Shown: positions 34,735 to 44,867 of the stretch, in pieces
Layout of the letters: each line of letters starts with the position of its first letter
How positions within the stretch are numbered: the stretch's first letter is position 1
Source of the DNA: Rutpela maculata
Lineage: Eukaryota; Arthropoda; Insecta; Coleoptera; Cerambycidae
Length of the DNA stretch: 64,000 nucleotides
Direction of reading: 5' to 3'
NCBI GenBank assembly: GCA_936432065.2
Contig: OW386293.2
Location: forward strand, 60,261,063 to 60,325,062
The notes under the pieces: model-generated
What the model was told of the DNA's origin: nothing
What the model saw: the letters and a program-made list of their open reading frames with translations, nothing else
Databases searched by the model: none
Made by a program: the position numbers and the translations under genes

Positions 34735-35715
34735 AACATACAACGAAAAAATTTTGTATGTGGAAATAATTTTTTTTTTTTTTTAACTGTTTAACGTCGG
34801 CCTATTTCCGCTACCAGGGCCTATCACCGACGCCAGGAGACGAGCTACCCCCAACCTGGAAATTTTGCCGAACCTCTTCCCTTAAGAAGAGTAGGGATCT
34901 TTTACTTGCCTAACATTTAATAGACAAGGAACCGCCTGCTTTACATCCCCTCCGAAGGATGGTATATCCACTACGTAATCCTCATCTGAAATTACGTAAC
35001 TTCCGAGTATACACTGATATACAAGCCTCTAGAAGGTGGGACGAGAACGCTGTATTTCCCAAGATGGGAGCCCATCCAAGTACTAACCGCGCTCGACGTT
35101 GCTTCAACGGAATATCGACTGATATTCACATTGAAGTCGCCTCTACGCTCGCCCCCCTAGTGGAAATAATTGTTTATGGAACTTTAATAATATAATATTT
35201 GAAATCCTCTACCCCAAAAACTTATAAAACGATACCCCACATCGGTAGTGGGGTGGGGGTGGTGATAAGGGGGTGGTAGTGGAGGTGGATGAAGCAAAAA
35301 AATATTTTGAGATTTCTGGTTCCTGTACACACACTAAATCACATTTTTTTTCACCCCCTTTAATAATGGAGTGGGGGTGGTAATGGGGGATGGCTCATGC
35401 CAAAAATTTTTTCGAGACCTTAGTTTCTCTTGTATATACTAAATACCAATTTTCTGAACTCTTACCTGCTTGATTTAGCTATTTACCCCCAATTTACCCC
35501 CCAACCCTTTGACGAAACAAGATGAAAATATAATCTAGTTCCAGATCTCGTTAAATTACATATGTGTACCAAATTTCAATCCTAAACGGTTCCAGAGTAA
35601 ACGTGCACACAAAAAAGTTACAGACAGACCGACCGACAGACAGAAGTTTTTTTTCGCTCAAACTTAAAATCTCGACATTTCATGACATTCTAAGCCTATT
35701 TGGACAATAAAAATT
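34735..35715 (+). repeat. Family A repeat split by a 5S-derived SINE
   Basis: The A copy starts within AACGAAAAAATTTTGTATG (the first terminus is missing), is interrupted at GTGGAAATAATT, and resumes at 35,160 through to the CTCGACATTTCATGACATTC block and AATAAAAATTTTTAAAAAAC. Confidence 0.85.
34772..35159 (-). mobile_element. 5S-rRNA-derived SINE with poly(A) tail and 12-bp target duplication
   Basis: On the minus strand the 5' end (35,159 to about 35,040) is 5S rRNA-like: GAAGCAACGTCGAGCGCGG, then TTAGTACTTGGATGGG and CTTGGGAA. This is the 3' half of 5S including the internal promoter C-box region, preceded by a diverged 5' half. A non-5S body of about 260 bp and a run of about 13 A (T on the plus strand at 34,772-34,784) follow. 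The flanks carry the exact duplication GTGGAAATAATT at 34,760-34,771 and 35,160-35,171. This is a polymerase III-type retroposon of the 5S-derived (SINE3-like) class. The clean duplication means a fairly recent insertion. The 78-codon frame inside is not a gene. Confidence 0.92.
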
Positions 35716-35931
35716 TTTAAAAAACATTGCTGCGTGCAGCCCAAACTATCACAAAAACATGTACTAAGTTTTAGCTACTTGGGAAAATGGTTAAAAGGAA
35801 GAGGTGGGAAGAAATGGGGAGTAGTGTTTGAGGGGTGAGAATACGGGAGAGGGAAGGGGTGGATGGCGGCGGCAAATAGAGGGTTATGTCTGTCTGTCTG
35901 TCTGTAAAATAAGTAGACTAAAAAGTAAAAA
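35716..35931. other. Non-coding spacer
   Basis: A purine-rich plus strand (GAGGTGGGAAGAAATGGGGA) and a short TGTC run at 35,886. No gene. Confidence 0.35.
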
Positions 35932-36204
35932 ATAAAATTATATAAAAAAAATATTTTTAAGAAAAAGCTTTTATTTGAAAAACTACTAAAAAGTAAAAAT
36001 TTTTTTTTAAATTCATACACCTAGAAGCCAAAAGCTTTGGGAGCGGTCAATTGAGCAAAGTAACTATGCAATAGCCCCCTATATGACCGTCCCCAAAGCT
36101 TTTGGTTTCCAGATGTATGAATTTTTAAAAAAATATATTTTTACTTTTTAGTAGTTTTTCAAATAAAAGCTTTTTCTTAAAAATATTTTTTTTTATAAAA
36201 TTTT
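35932..36204. mobile_element. Foldback element of about 270 bp
   Basis: Arms of about 115 bp are nearly perfect inverted copies (AGAAAAAGCTTTTATTTGAA facing TTCAAATAAAAGCTTTTTCT; CCAAAAGCTTTGGG facing CCCAAAGCTTTTGG), with a loop of about 40 bp. A long hairpin is predicted. Confidence 0.88.
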
Positions 36205-36831
36205 ATTAAATTTCTTTCTACTCCGCTATTTATGCGATATTCTCAGTTGAAATGAAGTGTCGATATATTTAAATTCCAATTTCGTCTTCCTATCAATGAT
36301 TTCGAAAAACCATGCGTAAACCTTAAGTAAAATATCAAAAGAATTGTTTTTAATTATTGTTCTAAAAAACATCGAAAACTCCATACTAACTGAAAGATAT
36401 TTTCACTAAAAATTCAAAATATTTATGATTTCGGATAACATATGTCTTAGTTGTATTTTAATAAGTATTTTTAAGCAATTGTAAATTGGTACTTGTCCTA
36501 TAACAAAAACAAGTCGTTGTGGTGTAGCAAGTAGCAACAACGAACACTTTGCAGAGTCATTTGAAACGTTAAAAACACACAAGATCATACTTAATTTTCT
36601 AAATGCCATGTGATCCAAGGTTGCCAATATTTACCGGAAGCAGTATCCACTGTAAAACTGATAATATATTATACGGCATGGAATATATGGGAACCGTGGC
36701 ACCCTCGTTGATGTGGCCGCCTCGTCAATTAAAATATGCGGAAGAGTTCAAAATCCGAATATCTGACTTCCAGCTGAAATTAGCACAGCAGACAACTGAG
36801 GCACCATGGAGACGTTCTACATTGGTTGCGT
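36205..36831. other. Non-coding region
   Basis: AT-rich to 36,600, then a 230-bp stretch of average base composition with an 86-codon open frame that shows no recognisable motif. Confidence 0.3.
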
Positions 36832-36857
36832 TACGGCTTCCGTATACGGAAGCCGTA
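36832..36857. repeat. Perfect 26-bp palindrome
   Basis: Centre CCGTATACGG with arms extending to TACGGCTTCCGTA on the left and its exact complement on the right. It lies 11 bp from a (TA)n tract. Confidence 0.95.
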
Positions 36858-36864
36858 TCCTAAG

Positions 36865-36867
<3 letters not shown>

Positions 36868-36910
<43 letters not shown>
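36868..36910. repeat. (TA)n microsatellite
   Basis: About 21 TA dinucleotides between the palindrome and a T2 repeat. Confidence 0.95.
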
Positions 36911-36914
<4 letters not shown>

Positions 36915-37345
36915 CTTCTATCATTATTGCTTCCTTTCATGTTGCTACATTAATGCGTCTACCAGAAAGATCAATATATACCAAATATTCATTGAAGTAT
37001 ATTAATTTTGACGTTCTTTCCAACCCATAGCTAACTTCAAAATTTTTCTATCTTAATATTTATAATATTGTTCCTCTTTCACCTACAGACCTTATTGCTT
37101 CCTTTCATGCACTGCACTCTTTCGTCCGATTTGTATATTTTTTTTATCGAGCGTACTTTATTGCGTCCTGTATATACATTATTGCGTCCGACAGTGTTGT
37201 CAGATTGAAAGTATTGGCACGTTTCAGACGTGGTGGGAAATATTCTGCTTTATTGAATGTCAATTTCAATTTACAAGCTAATAAAAGTAATTCACATATG
37301 CTAACTCTCAAACGGGCCTGTAGTCTATGTAAAACGCGGGGTTTG
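36908..37345 (+). repeat. T2 repeat, copy 1
   Basis: About 430 bp, nearly identical to 63,564-64,000 in the same orientation. It contains at least five TTATTGC(G/T)TCC-type words at irregular spacing (e.g. TCATTATTGCTTCC, CTTTATTGCGTCC, CATTATTGCGTCC). The copy here has a roughly 10-bp insertion near GGGCCTGTAG. No coding frame. Confidence 0.9.
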
Positions 37346-38017
37346 ATGCTCGGAATGCCCCCCTCATCGAGACCACTTGCATCTTATGTTTTTTTGGTCG
37401 CTGATCACGAAAATTGGAGCTCCGCGGCTCTAAAAATAGTGCGTCACCCCTACAAATGCCAAAAACCACTCCGCTTGGTTTTTTTTTCGTGATAATGTGA
37501 ATAATGCTGTAAAATAGTGTTATAAATGTGCTAATTGTAATGATATTTTGCCAGTTCAGTATGTTCATCTAAAATAAGGACAAATTTTATGCTGCGGGTT
37601 AACTAGAGGGGGTAAAACTAAATTGACGTAAAATGGAAAAATGACGGAATTTTTTTTTCACTCTTTGATTTGAGTTTAGATGAATGGGAATTGTACAATG
37701 AAGAAAATTTTTCCAACCCTTCTGGGGTGAAAACTACCCTTATATCGCCTTTAAATTGAACTAACGCTTAGAAAATAAATTGAGATGTATACTTTTAGTT
37801 TGCTTTAATTTCTGATAAACTTCCGTAACAAAAATACTAAAAAATATATATTAATGTTTATATTTTGATAAAAAAAAAATTAGTTATTTTAATTTTGCAC
37901 CATATTTGTATTCTTTTATTAAAAATATTGCAAATAATATGAAGTGTTCATTTATCAAGAATATTTCTACCTTCTCTTTCAATTCCCTGCAAGCTTGGGG
38001 GTAGTTTTTAGTATTTT
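37346..38017. other. Non-coding region
   Basis: Continues the T2 repeat past the point where the second copy leaves the window, then AT-rich DNA. No gene supported. Confidence 0.35.
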
Positions 38018-39190
38018 TTACAAGCTTTTATTTAACTTGCAATGTTTGTTTGTTTGTATGTATGTTTGTTTAGGTGAAATCTTGCAACTGAATTTTAAAA
38101 TAGTTATCCCCAACCGATTGAGCTGAAATTTTGCATACACGTTTAGTTTGGATGACAATGCATGGTTAGCTAAGTGACGTCATTCTAAATCCAATATGGC
38201 GGACTCCAATATGGCGGACCAGTTATTTTTTATGCACCCCCATGATATGGGTATCAAATGAAAGGATTTGCTGAGAATAATACGAAGACGTAATTCCAAA
38301 TCCAATATGGTGGACTCCCAAAGATGGCGAACCAGTCATTTTTTATGCACCCCCATGATATGGGTATCAAATAAAAGGATTTGTTGAGAAGAATACGAAA
38401 ATAAAATGACGTCATTCCAAATCCAATATGGCGGACCAGTTATTCTTTATGCACCCCCACGATATGTGTATCAAATGAAAGGGTTTGCTAAGAAGAATAC
38501 GAAGACGTCATTCCAAACCCAATATGGCAGACCAGTTATTTTTTATGTACCCCCATGAAATGGGTATCAAATGAGAGGGTTTTCTGAGAAGAATACGAAA
38601 ATAAAATGACGTCACACTAAATTCAATATGGGGGACGCCCCAAGATGGCGGACAAAATTTTTTAGTTTTAACACTACAATTTGATCGTATAGTGTATTCG
38701 CTCATACGTTGAATTCTAAGAAATAATGAAGGATTCGGTTTAAACTATAAATTTTATATCGGATATGAACGACGCAATGAATATATAAAACTAATTAAGG
38801 TGTAGCTAAAAATTTAAAAATTAAATTAAATTAAAAAAAATTAAAAACAAGCTTTTATTTAAATGCTCTAAAAGGAAGGAAATAAACTTTAAATTAAATC
38901 AAACCCATCAATTTATTATATTATATAATGTATATGATACAAAAGCTTATCGCGAGATTTATCTGTGTAAATAAACAAGAATACAATATGTAACTTGATC
39001 TTGACACAAGTAATTCTAAGAAAAAATGTATGCATTTCATAAAATAAATTTACACAGGTAAATCTCACGACAAGCTCTTATATCATATAAATTATTAATG
39101 TAATAAATTGATGGGTTTGATTTAATTTAAAGTTTATTTTCTTCTTTTTAGAGCACTTAAATAAAAGCTTGTTTTTATAAAAAAAGAATT
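38018..39190 (-). mobile_element. Family M element, copy 2 (complete; empty site)
   Basis: Order on the plus strand: terminus AAGCTTTTATTTAACTTGCA; a conserved 130-bp subterminal region; about four units of the 112-bp minisatellite (GGGGGTGCATAAAAAATAAC inverted; CCAATATGGCGGAC); a unique tail; then two arms of about 165 bp inverted to each other (38,820-38,985 and 39,040-39,190). The spacer between the arms, read on the minus strand, has GTGTAAATTTATTTTATG: the intact sequence that the 41.7-kb transposon interrupts in copy 3. No ORF. Confidence 0.85.
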
Positions 39191-39194
39191 CATT

Positions 39195-39665
39195 TAATTA
39201 TTTTTATTATTCAAATGGGCTTAAAATGTCATGAAACGTCGAGATTTTAAGTTTGAGCCAAAAAATTCTGTCTGTCGTTCTGTCTGTAACTTTTTTTTTG
39301 TGCGCACGATTACTCTGGAACCGTTTAAGATATTGACTTGAAATTTGGTACACGCATGTACTTTGACGAGATCTGGAACTAAATTATATTTTAATCTTAT
39401 TTCGTTGAAGGGCTGGGAGATAAATTGGTGTAATCGGAGGGTAAATAGGTAAATCAAGCAAGTAGGAGTCCATGAAATTGGTATTTAGTATATATGAGAA
39501 GCTAAGGTCAAAAAAAATTTTTGGCATTAGCCAGCCCCATTACTACCTTAAAATAAAATTGTGATTTAATATGTATACAAGAACCAAAGCCCTTAAATTA
39601 TTTTTTAGTTCATCCACCTCCACTACCATCCCCTACCTCCACCCCCGCCTCTCTCTACCGACAGT
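39195..39665 (-). repeat. Family A repeat, truncated copy
   Basis: From ATTCAAATGGGCTTAAAATG through GGAACCGTTTAAGATATTG to a CCACTACCATCCCCTACC block. Both termini are missing. Confidence 0.75.
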
Positions 39666-40199
39666 GGCGGATTTATCGGGGAGGGGGATTAACGGGGGTA
39701 GTAATTACCCCACCATGAATTACACAGATATAAAAAAAATATGTTTTGGTTATAACAAAAGACGAGTAACGGATTCTGTTATTTAGTCAATGCATTTTGC
39801 AAAGTATAAATTAAAAGTGTTACTGTTTTTAATTAGTTATTTTTCAAATATGATTAAATCTTCGAAGGAAAAGTTTCATACACACATTTCTAACCTTAAG
39901 AGAATATTGTTCTTGAGGATATAGGATTTTGCAGAGTGAGAGGGAAATCTGCGTTTATTTTCGGTTTGTTATAAATATTTAAAAAATCATAAATGGTATA
40001 ATCTTTAAAATAGTTTCAGATGCTTCCCATTGTTCTAAGGAATACAACCATATACAGTTTTTATTATAAATGTTGTACATAGTTAAATGCCATGCTTTAA
40101 TAATGAAATTAGGAATTAGGAACTAGGGACTAGTTCACAAGTTCAAAGCCGCGTTAATTCTTGATAAAGCTCGTAAGAATATGAGTGAGGGCTCATTAG
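39666..40199. other. Non-coding region
   Basis: AT-rich; nothing recognised. Confidence 0.35.
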
Positions 40200-40930
40200 A
40201 TTCGGAATGACGCCTAGAAAAAGGTGCAAAAGTTTCAAACTCACACATAAACAATTGCAAAAGTTATAAACAAATGAAGATTGAAAAAATACAGAGTTTC
40301 GTTTTTTTCAAATAACTCGAAAAATATTAATATTTAAGAAATTTTAAAGAAGGATTCTAAAAGAGGAAGAAATTTCCAATAAAAAAGTTCCAACTCCCGA
40401 AACTATCTCTATTATTAATAATTTAAATTTAATGTTGAAAATAGAGCTCCGCGCGGCGAATACTAAGCCGTTACGATGCATTGAAAGCGGCCGTAATAAG
40501 TGAAAATATTTTTTTGTTATTAAATATTAATTAAAAAGTTTAAAAAAAATATGGTATTATTTAGACACTTAAAGGAATAATGTCCCGTTAGAAAAAAATT
40601 GTTTCACCGATTTTTCATAAAATGAATTTATTGTTAATTAACAAGTTTTTTTAGAGTTTGCGTTTATATTTTAAGTCAGATAATTGTTAAACTAAAGCCA
40701 CGAAAATTGTTTTGCGACGTGGAGACTTTATGTTAACTATACTTTATGGGATTATGACATTGCGATGCTTTTACTTGTTATAGTCTATCAGTTATTAATT
40801 ATTGAACCTAACAAAAAACTAAAAAATGAAAAAGTGAGGTTGAAAATTTGTTTTTATTAATTTTAATTATTATTACTCTTTTTATATTAAAAAATACTAT
40901 AAGATTACATAAACTTAAAATTTTTATTGC
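40200..40930 (+). repeat. Family F repeat, copy 1
   Basis: Inverted match to 54,590-55,310. Shared blocks include CAACTCCCGAAA, AGCCGTTACGATGC, ATTTTTCATAAAATGAATTT, TTTGCGTTTATATTT and ATACTTTATGGGATTAT. Inverted orientation, 14 kb apart. No ORF. Confidence 0.8.
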
Positions 40931-41179
40931 TATTTGTTTATACAAGTACAGTTCTGAATTTAAAAAACTAAAATATCTCACATGTTCAACACAATAGAAA
41001 AGTGTTTTTTCCATATGCGACATATTTTTGACTATGCCTAATAAGAAAAAAACACTTTTCCTAACTTGTTGCACAAATAGCTGTTTCATAAAGTCTTTAT
41101 CAAAGAATGTTTATAGTCTAATGGGGGCCTTACTCAAATTGTATAAAAATTGGTCTGAAAATTGAACAAACATCACACG

Positions 41180-41395
41180 GCTCTAAGACCCGCATTAGAC
41201 TATAAAAGTTATTTAACAAGGATCTTTTATAAAAGATATTTTTATATTTTATATTTTTATAATACTTTATAATGGTCGATATTTTATAAAATTATAAAAT
41301 TTGGTCTATTACACCATCATATTTCTTATAAAAGATCTTTGTCAAAGAATTTTTATAATCTAATGTGGGCCTAAGACAGTTTTGTTAACATAGAC
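41180..41395. mobile_element. MITE of about 215 bp
   Basis: AGACCCGCATTAGACTATAA at 41,188 is mirrored by TTATAATCTAATGTGGGCCT at about 41,385. Arms of about 55 bp continue inward to GGATCTTTTATAA and its partner. A solo end of the same element (ATAGTCTAATGGGGGCCTTA) lies at 41,112. Confidence 0.75.
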
Positions 41396-41693
41396 TTCAA
41401 AGTATTGATTTCATCATGCCCTCCTCTATCGGTGAATCCACCCATTATTGGAAATTTTGTCAAAGAAATCCGTTCAGAATAAATTAAGACTATAACCATA
41501 AAAATTTCGGGAAAATTTGACAGGATGTACCTAAATAAAATTAAATTAAAAAAAAAACATTTTTAAAAACAAGCTTTTATTTAACTGCTCTAAAAAGGAG
41601 AAAGTAAACTTTAAATTAAATCAAATCCATCAATTTATTACATTATACAATTTATATGATATAAAAGCTTGTCGCGAGATTTACCTGTGTAAA

Positions 41694-42008
41694 GGACCCC
41701 GCTCGTTTCTTATGGAAAATGGGTTTCGGTGAATTTTTCCCAAACCTGGCGGAAAGTGTTCCTTTTTGCATGCCGAGTAAAAGTTTCAATGGCCACGAAG
41801 CTCAAAAACCCCTTCTTTTTGCGCTGCAGACGCCCAAACATGTATTTTAACGCATGGGGAATGTGAACTTACAGTAAGGATAGATGCGGCAAGTACTCTA
41901 ATTAACACACTGTAATTCATGTTGGTAGGGGGGGAAGGGTGAGAGCACTATATAATACCTGCGTAATTCCACCATTGGTCACGTGATAACCTCCGACTGA
42001 TCACGTGA
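41694..42008 (+). repeat. Left terminal inverted repeat of the 4.48-kb transposon
   Basis: GGACCCCGCTCGTTTCTTAT inward to GGTCACGTGATAACCTCCGA and the CACGTGAC that follows. It pairs with 45,860-46,174. A few single-base and one-base indel differences separate the two. Confidence 0.92.
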
Positions 42009-42253
42009 CAGTTTACATATGAAGAACGTCAGTCAGTAGTATGAGTTTTAACCCCAAATTCTGTCTGTATGAGTGAGTGTGTGTGTATGTGTGTGTGCGC
42101 ATGTGTATGCGTCTGTGCATGTGCGTGTGCGCACAAAAATGAGTTTTGACCACTTCAAACTGTTTACCTGGGCGAGTGTTTGTGATGGAAGGGGGATTCA
42201 GGTCTGTGAGCGTTACCTATCGTGAAAAATTATAGTCATAATTACGATTTTTT
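42009..42253. other. Subterminal region of the transposon with GT-rich tract
   Basis: An irregular GT/GC repeat at 42,070-42,130. No coding frame. Confidence 0.5.
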
Positions 42254-42610
42254 AATCTAAGAATTATCTGTGAGGGATCAAAAGGGGGAGACTGATAACT
42301 ATTTGTTGGCCATGAGAAAACTACCTGCTGTTTACGTGAAACCCTCCTACTGAACGCCTCAATAAAAAGCCGGTCAGAATAATGAGTCTCGCTTCTAGAA
42401 CTGGGTGCATAATTGTACGTATGGCGGGAATTGATTCATCTTTTATAGGGTGTGCTTCTTTTTCTCACTCTTAGCATTACCCAGATTGAACGACGTGGAC
42501 GTGGCGAGCTCTCAATCCTTCGGGGTGCTTGATTAATGTGAGTCCCCTTGCCTCTCACATGACGTACTTATTTAATTCATTCATTCATTCATTCATTTAA
42601 TGTTCTGTAG
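42254..42610 (+). repeat. Internal direct repeat, left copy
   Basis: Opens ATTATCTGTGAGGGATC and continues through CGCCTCAATAAAAAGCCGGT and CCCAGATTGAACGACGTG. Repeated at 44,868. An ATTC tandem run sits at 42,574-42,598. Confidence 0.9.
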
Positions 42611-42954
42611 TGCTTGATTAAGAGTCCCCTTGCCACTCACATCACTCAATTATGTCATTTATTCATTCATTTCATCGATTCTTGCGTTCTCTATATATTC
42701 AAGAAGCACAGTTGGTGGGTAAGTCATATTTTGTTGATGACGGGCATAACCCAGATACCATAATACCGTTGCTACATGAGCACAACACCCAATGTCCTGG
42801 CTCCAGCTTTACAAATACAATAGTAGCTCAAAATTGACTCTTCATCATGAAGATTCTCATCATCTACACAATACAAAATCCATAATTGATGTTTAGTACT
42901 TCTTGAGAAACACGAATAGAGTCTAATTCGAATTATTCCTGGTTCTGTTATCCT
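42611..42954. other. 3' flank of the transposase gene
   Basis: Non-coding on the sense (minus) strand. No canonical AATAAA within 100 bases of the stop, so the transcript end is not visible. Confidence 0.4.
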
Positions 42955-44667
42955 TTAATCAAAATGAAAGCTATCTTCATCATCGCTAGCAATCTTATCT
43001 TGAACATATGCTGGAGCTAAACCAAGTTGATAAACGCCAGCAGTAAGGTGCTCTAGATATTCTAAATCAAGCTGAGGGAAATTAGGAAATGTATTTTCAT
43101 CTAATCGTTCCCATCCAGCATTTCTTGATCGCAAAGTATTGTCTATTTCCAGTCTAGCCTGCATTAAATTTGGGTTCAAGGCGCGATCAAGTAAGTTTTG
43201 CGCAAATTCTACATCAGCACCATCCATGTAAATCAATCCCTTGTATCTATTGATAATTGCAGCAGATATTTTAAGAAATTCTCTCAAATTCTTAACATGA
43301 GTTACAGATATTTCGTGCTTGAAAAACTTGAATATACTTTTGAAATGTCCGTTTCGCGATTCTACTATCCATCTTGTTTTAGTTATTATTCTAGCCAGAT
43401 TAGCTTCTTCGGTAGTAAATTGCTTCTGATTTCTTGCAAGCATGGGAGGCATTTTTACTATCACACCTCTGTTTTCCAAAAAATCTTTAACGTCTCGATA
43501 ACCACGATTGAGTATAGCAATGTCACCTTCTTGAAACCATTCTCCTATGCTATTTTCACTTTCTTTCTGCATTTCCTTGAGCAGCATAGCAGCATCATTA
43601 TTGGCATTGTCAGAGAAATAAGGGCCCTGGACATCTAAAATATATCCATCCGACGCTACTAGCACAGCAGGTTTCAAAACATAATAATGTTTATGCCTAC
43701 TGTAAGACTGCCGATTAACTTGAAAGTTACTACTTTTTTCTACTTCTAGATATGTTCCATCAATATATACAATCGCTTTTCTGTTATTTGAATTTGGGTT
43801 ATACAAATGATTTGCAAATTCAGTAGTATGGTTATTAATGAATATTTCGTGATTTATTGCTTCTAAACCAACGTTTCCAGGAACAAATCGTAGCATTAAG
43901 GATCTTCGTACAATAAATATAACTGTACTGACTGCCTGCCTACTCAAATAACCAAAAATACTAGCGAGAAAGTCATCAGTTGCTCCTTGGCGAAGTTTAC
44001 AGAGAAAAGTGAGTAAATCACGTTTTGATACATATCTGAAACTATTCCCATCGAATATTGGATCACAAAAAGTAAAGAGCTCTCTAAATTGTTCCTTTGT
44101 AATTGGACTGAAAGTCTCAAAATCTCTGTCAGAGATGTTATCTTCATTATCAAACTTCGTTCTGGACTGATTATTTGCAACTTCCCGAAGTCCCATAAGA
44201 AATGAACTTGGTTTAAACCGGTAAGGTCTATGAATGTAATTAATTCCGTTATACAGGTGATCGAGTAAGAGACCTGAGTCATTTAAATGTTCACGGCAGG
44301 ATCTGGTATTTTCAGAAGCATAGATATCTTTTTTCAAATAAATATTGACTCGGCATTCTATACTTATTCTTGTTAGATTTCCAATATGACCACATATAAA
44401 ACAAGTATTCGATGATGTTTGACGTAAGACATTTAGCCTTAATGCCTGAGGGTCTTCCTGAAGTGCTCTGATTTCATTTATGATGGATATATTACAAGTG
44501 TTGCACAATCGAGTATGACCATTGACAATCAAAGGACCTCTATTTTCAGCCTCTTGTCTGATTAAAGCTATTTCTAGCTTCACAATATCTTCATTGCGAT
44601 CGATTCGAGCCATTTGATTTGGTAGCATTCGCTTATTACAAGTAATGCAATCTAATCGATTTGCCAT
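42955..44667 (-). CDS. DDE_Tnp_4-type transposase (570 aa), intact frame
   Basis: Predicted nuclear transposase that would cut and rejoin the element's ends. The N-terminal 130 residues hold Cys/His pairs that could bind zinc and DNA: C7/C10, C55/C58, C89/C92, C124/H127. The catalytic RNase H-like fold follows: YIDGTY (Asp303), a YSRHKHYYVLKPAVLVASDG strand region at 322-341, FSDNANND at 351-358, GDIAILNRGYRDV at 381-393, and TRWIVESRNGHFK at 431-443 (Glu436). In this family the third block normally carries Asp where Asn387 (codon AAT) stands. That Asp is the likely second catalytic residue, so activity is doubtful; N387 to E436 is 49 residues, the DD47-49E spacing of PIF/Harbinger enzymes. 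The acidic tail ends SDDEDSFHFD. The ATG at 44,667 has a good context (AAAATGG), lies at the first Met and leaves the whole fold included. Confidence 0.9.
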   Translation of the reverse strand: MANRLDCITCNKRMLPNQMARIDRNEDIVKLEIALIRQEAENRGPLIVNGHTRLCNTCNISIINEIRALQEDPQALRLNVLRQTSSNTCFICGHIGNLTRISIECRVNIYLKKDIYASENTRSCREHLNDSGLLLDHLYNGINYIHRPYRFKPSSFLMGLREVANNQSRTKFDNEDNISDRDFETFSPITKEQFRELFTFCDPIFDGNSFRYVSKRDLLTFLCKLRQGATDDFLASIFGYLSRQAVSTVIFIVRRSLMLRFVPGNVGLEAINHEIFINNHTTEFANHLYNPNSNNRKAIVYIDGTYLEVEKSSNFQVNRQSYSRHKHYYVLKPAVLVASDGYILDVQGPYFSDNANNDAAMLLKEMQKESENSIGEWFQEGDIAILNRGYRDVKDFLENRGVIVKMPPMLARNQKQFTTEEANLARIITKTRWIVESRNGHFKSIFKFFKHEISVTHVKNLREFLKISAAIINRYKGLIYMDGADVEFAQNLLDRALNPNLMQARLEIDNTLRSRNAGWERLDENTFPNFPQLDLEYLEHLTAGVYQLGLAPAYVQDKIASDDEDSFHFD

Positions 44668-44867
44668 TTTATAACAAGTTAATATAAAACAATAGAAAAA
44701 CAGCGAAAGCTCATGAACCTAACTTAATAATCCCCTGAGGAATGATGGAAAATGTTGTCAGAAAAGTTCTTCAACTTTCCTGAGAAGGACTGTTCGAAAA
44801 AAAGTTGTCGATCGCACACTTGCTTCCAACTATCCTGAAAAGGACTACTGAAAGTTTTTACAAGCGC
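44668..44867 (-). promoter_or_regulatory. Presumed 5' flank of the transposase gene
   Basis: A TATA-like TTTTATATT lies about 25 bases before the ATG, too close for a standard promoter. The rest contains ACTATCCTGAAAAGGACT and GAGAAGGACTGTTCG, inverted matches of blocks at 45,690-45,860. Role not shown by sequence. Confidence 0.3.

Noticed and set aside
35040..35155. Functional 5S rRNA gene
   Set aside because: Only the 3' half is close to 5S, the 5' half is diverged, and it is fused to a SINE body with poly(A) and target duplication.
43198..43638. 146-codon plus-strand frame opposite the transposase
   Set aside because: Shadow of the real minus-strand gene; no motif of its own.
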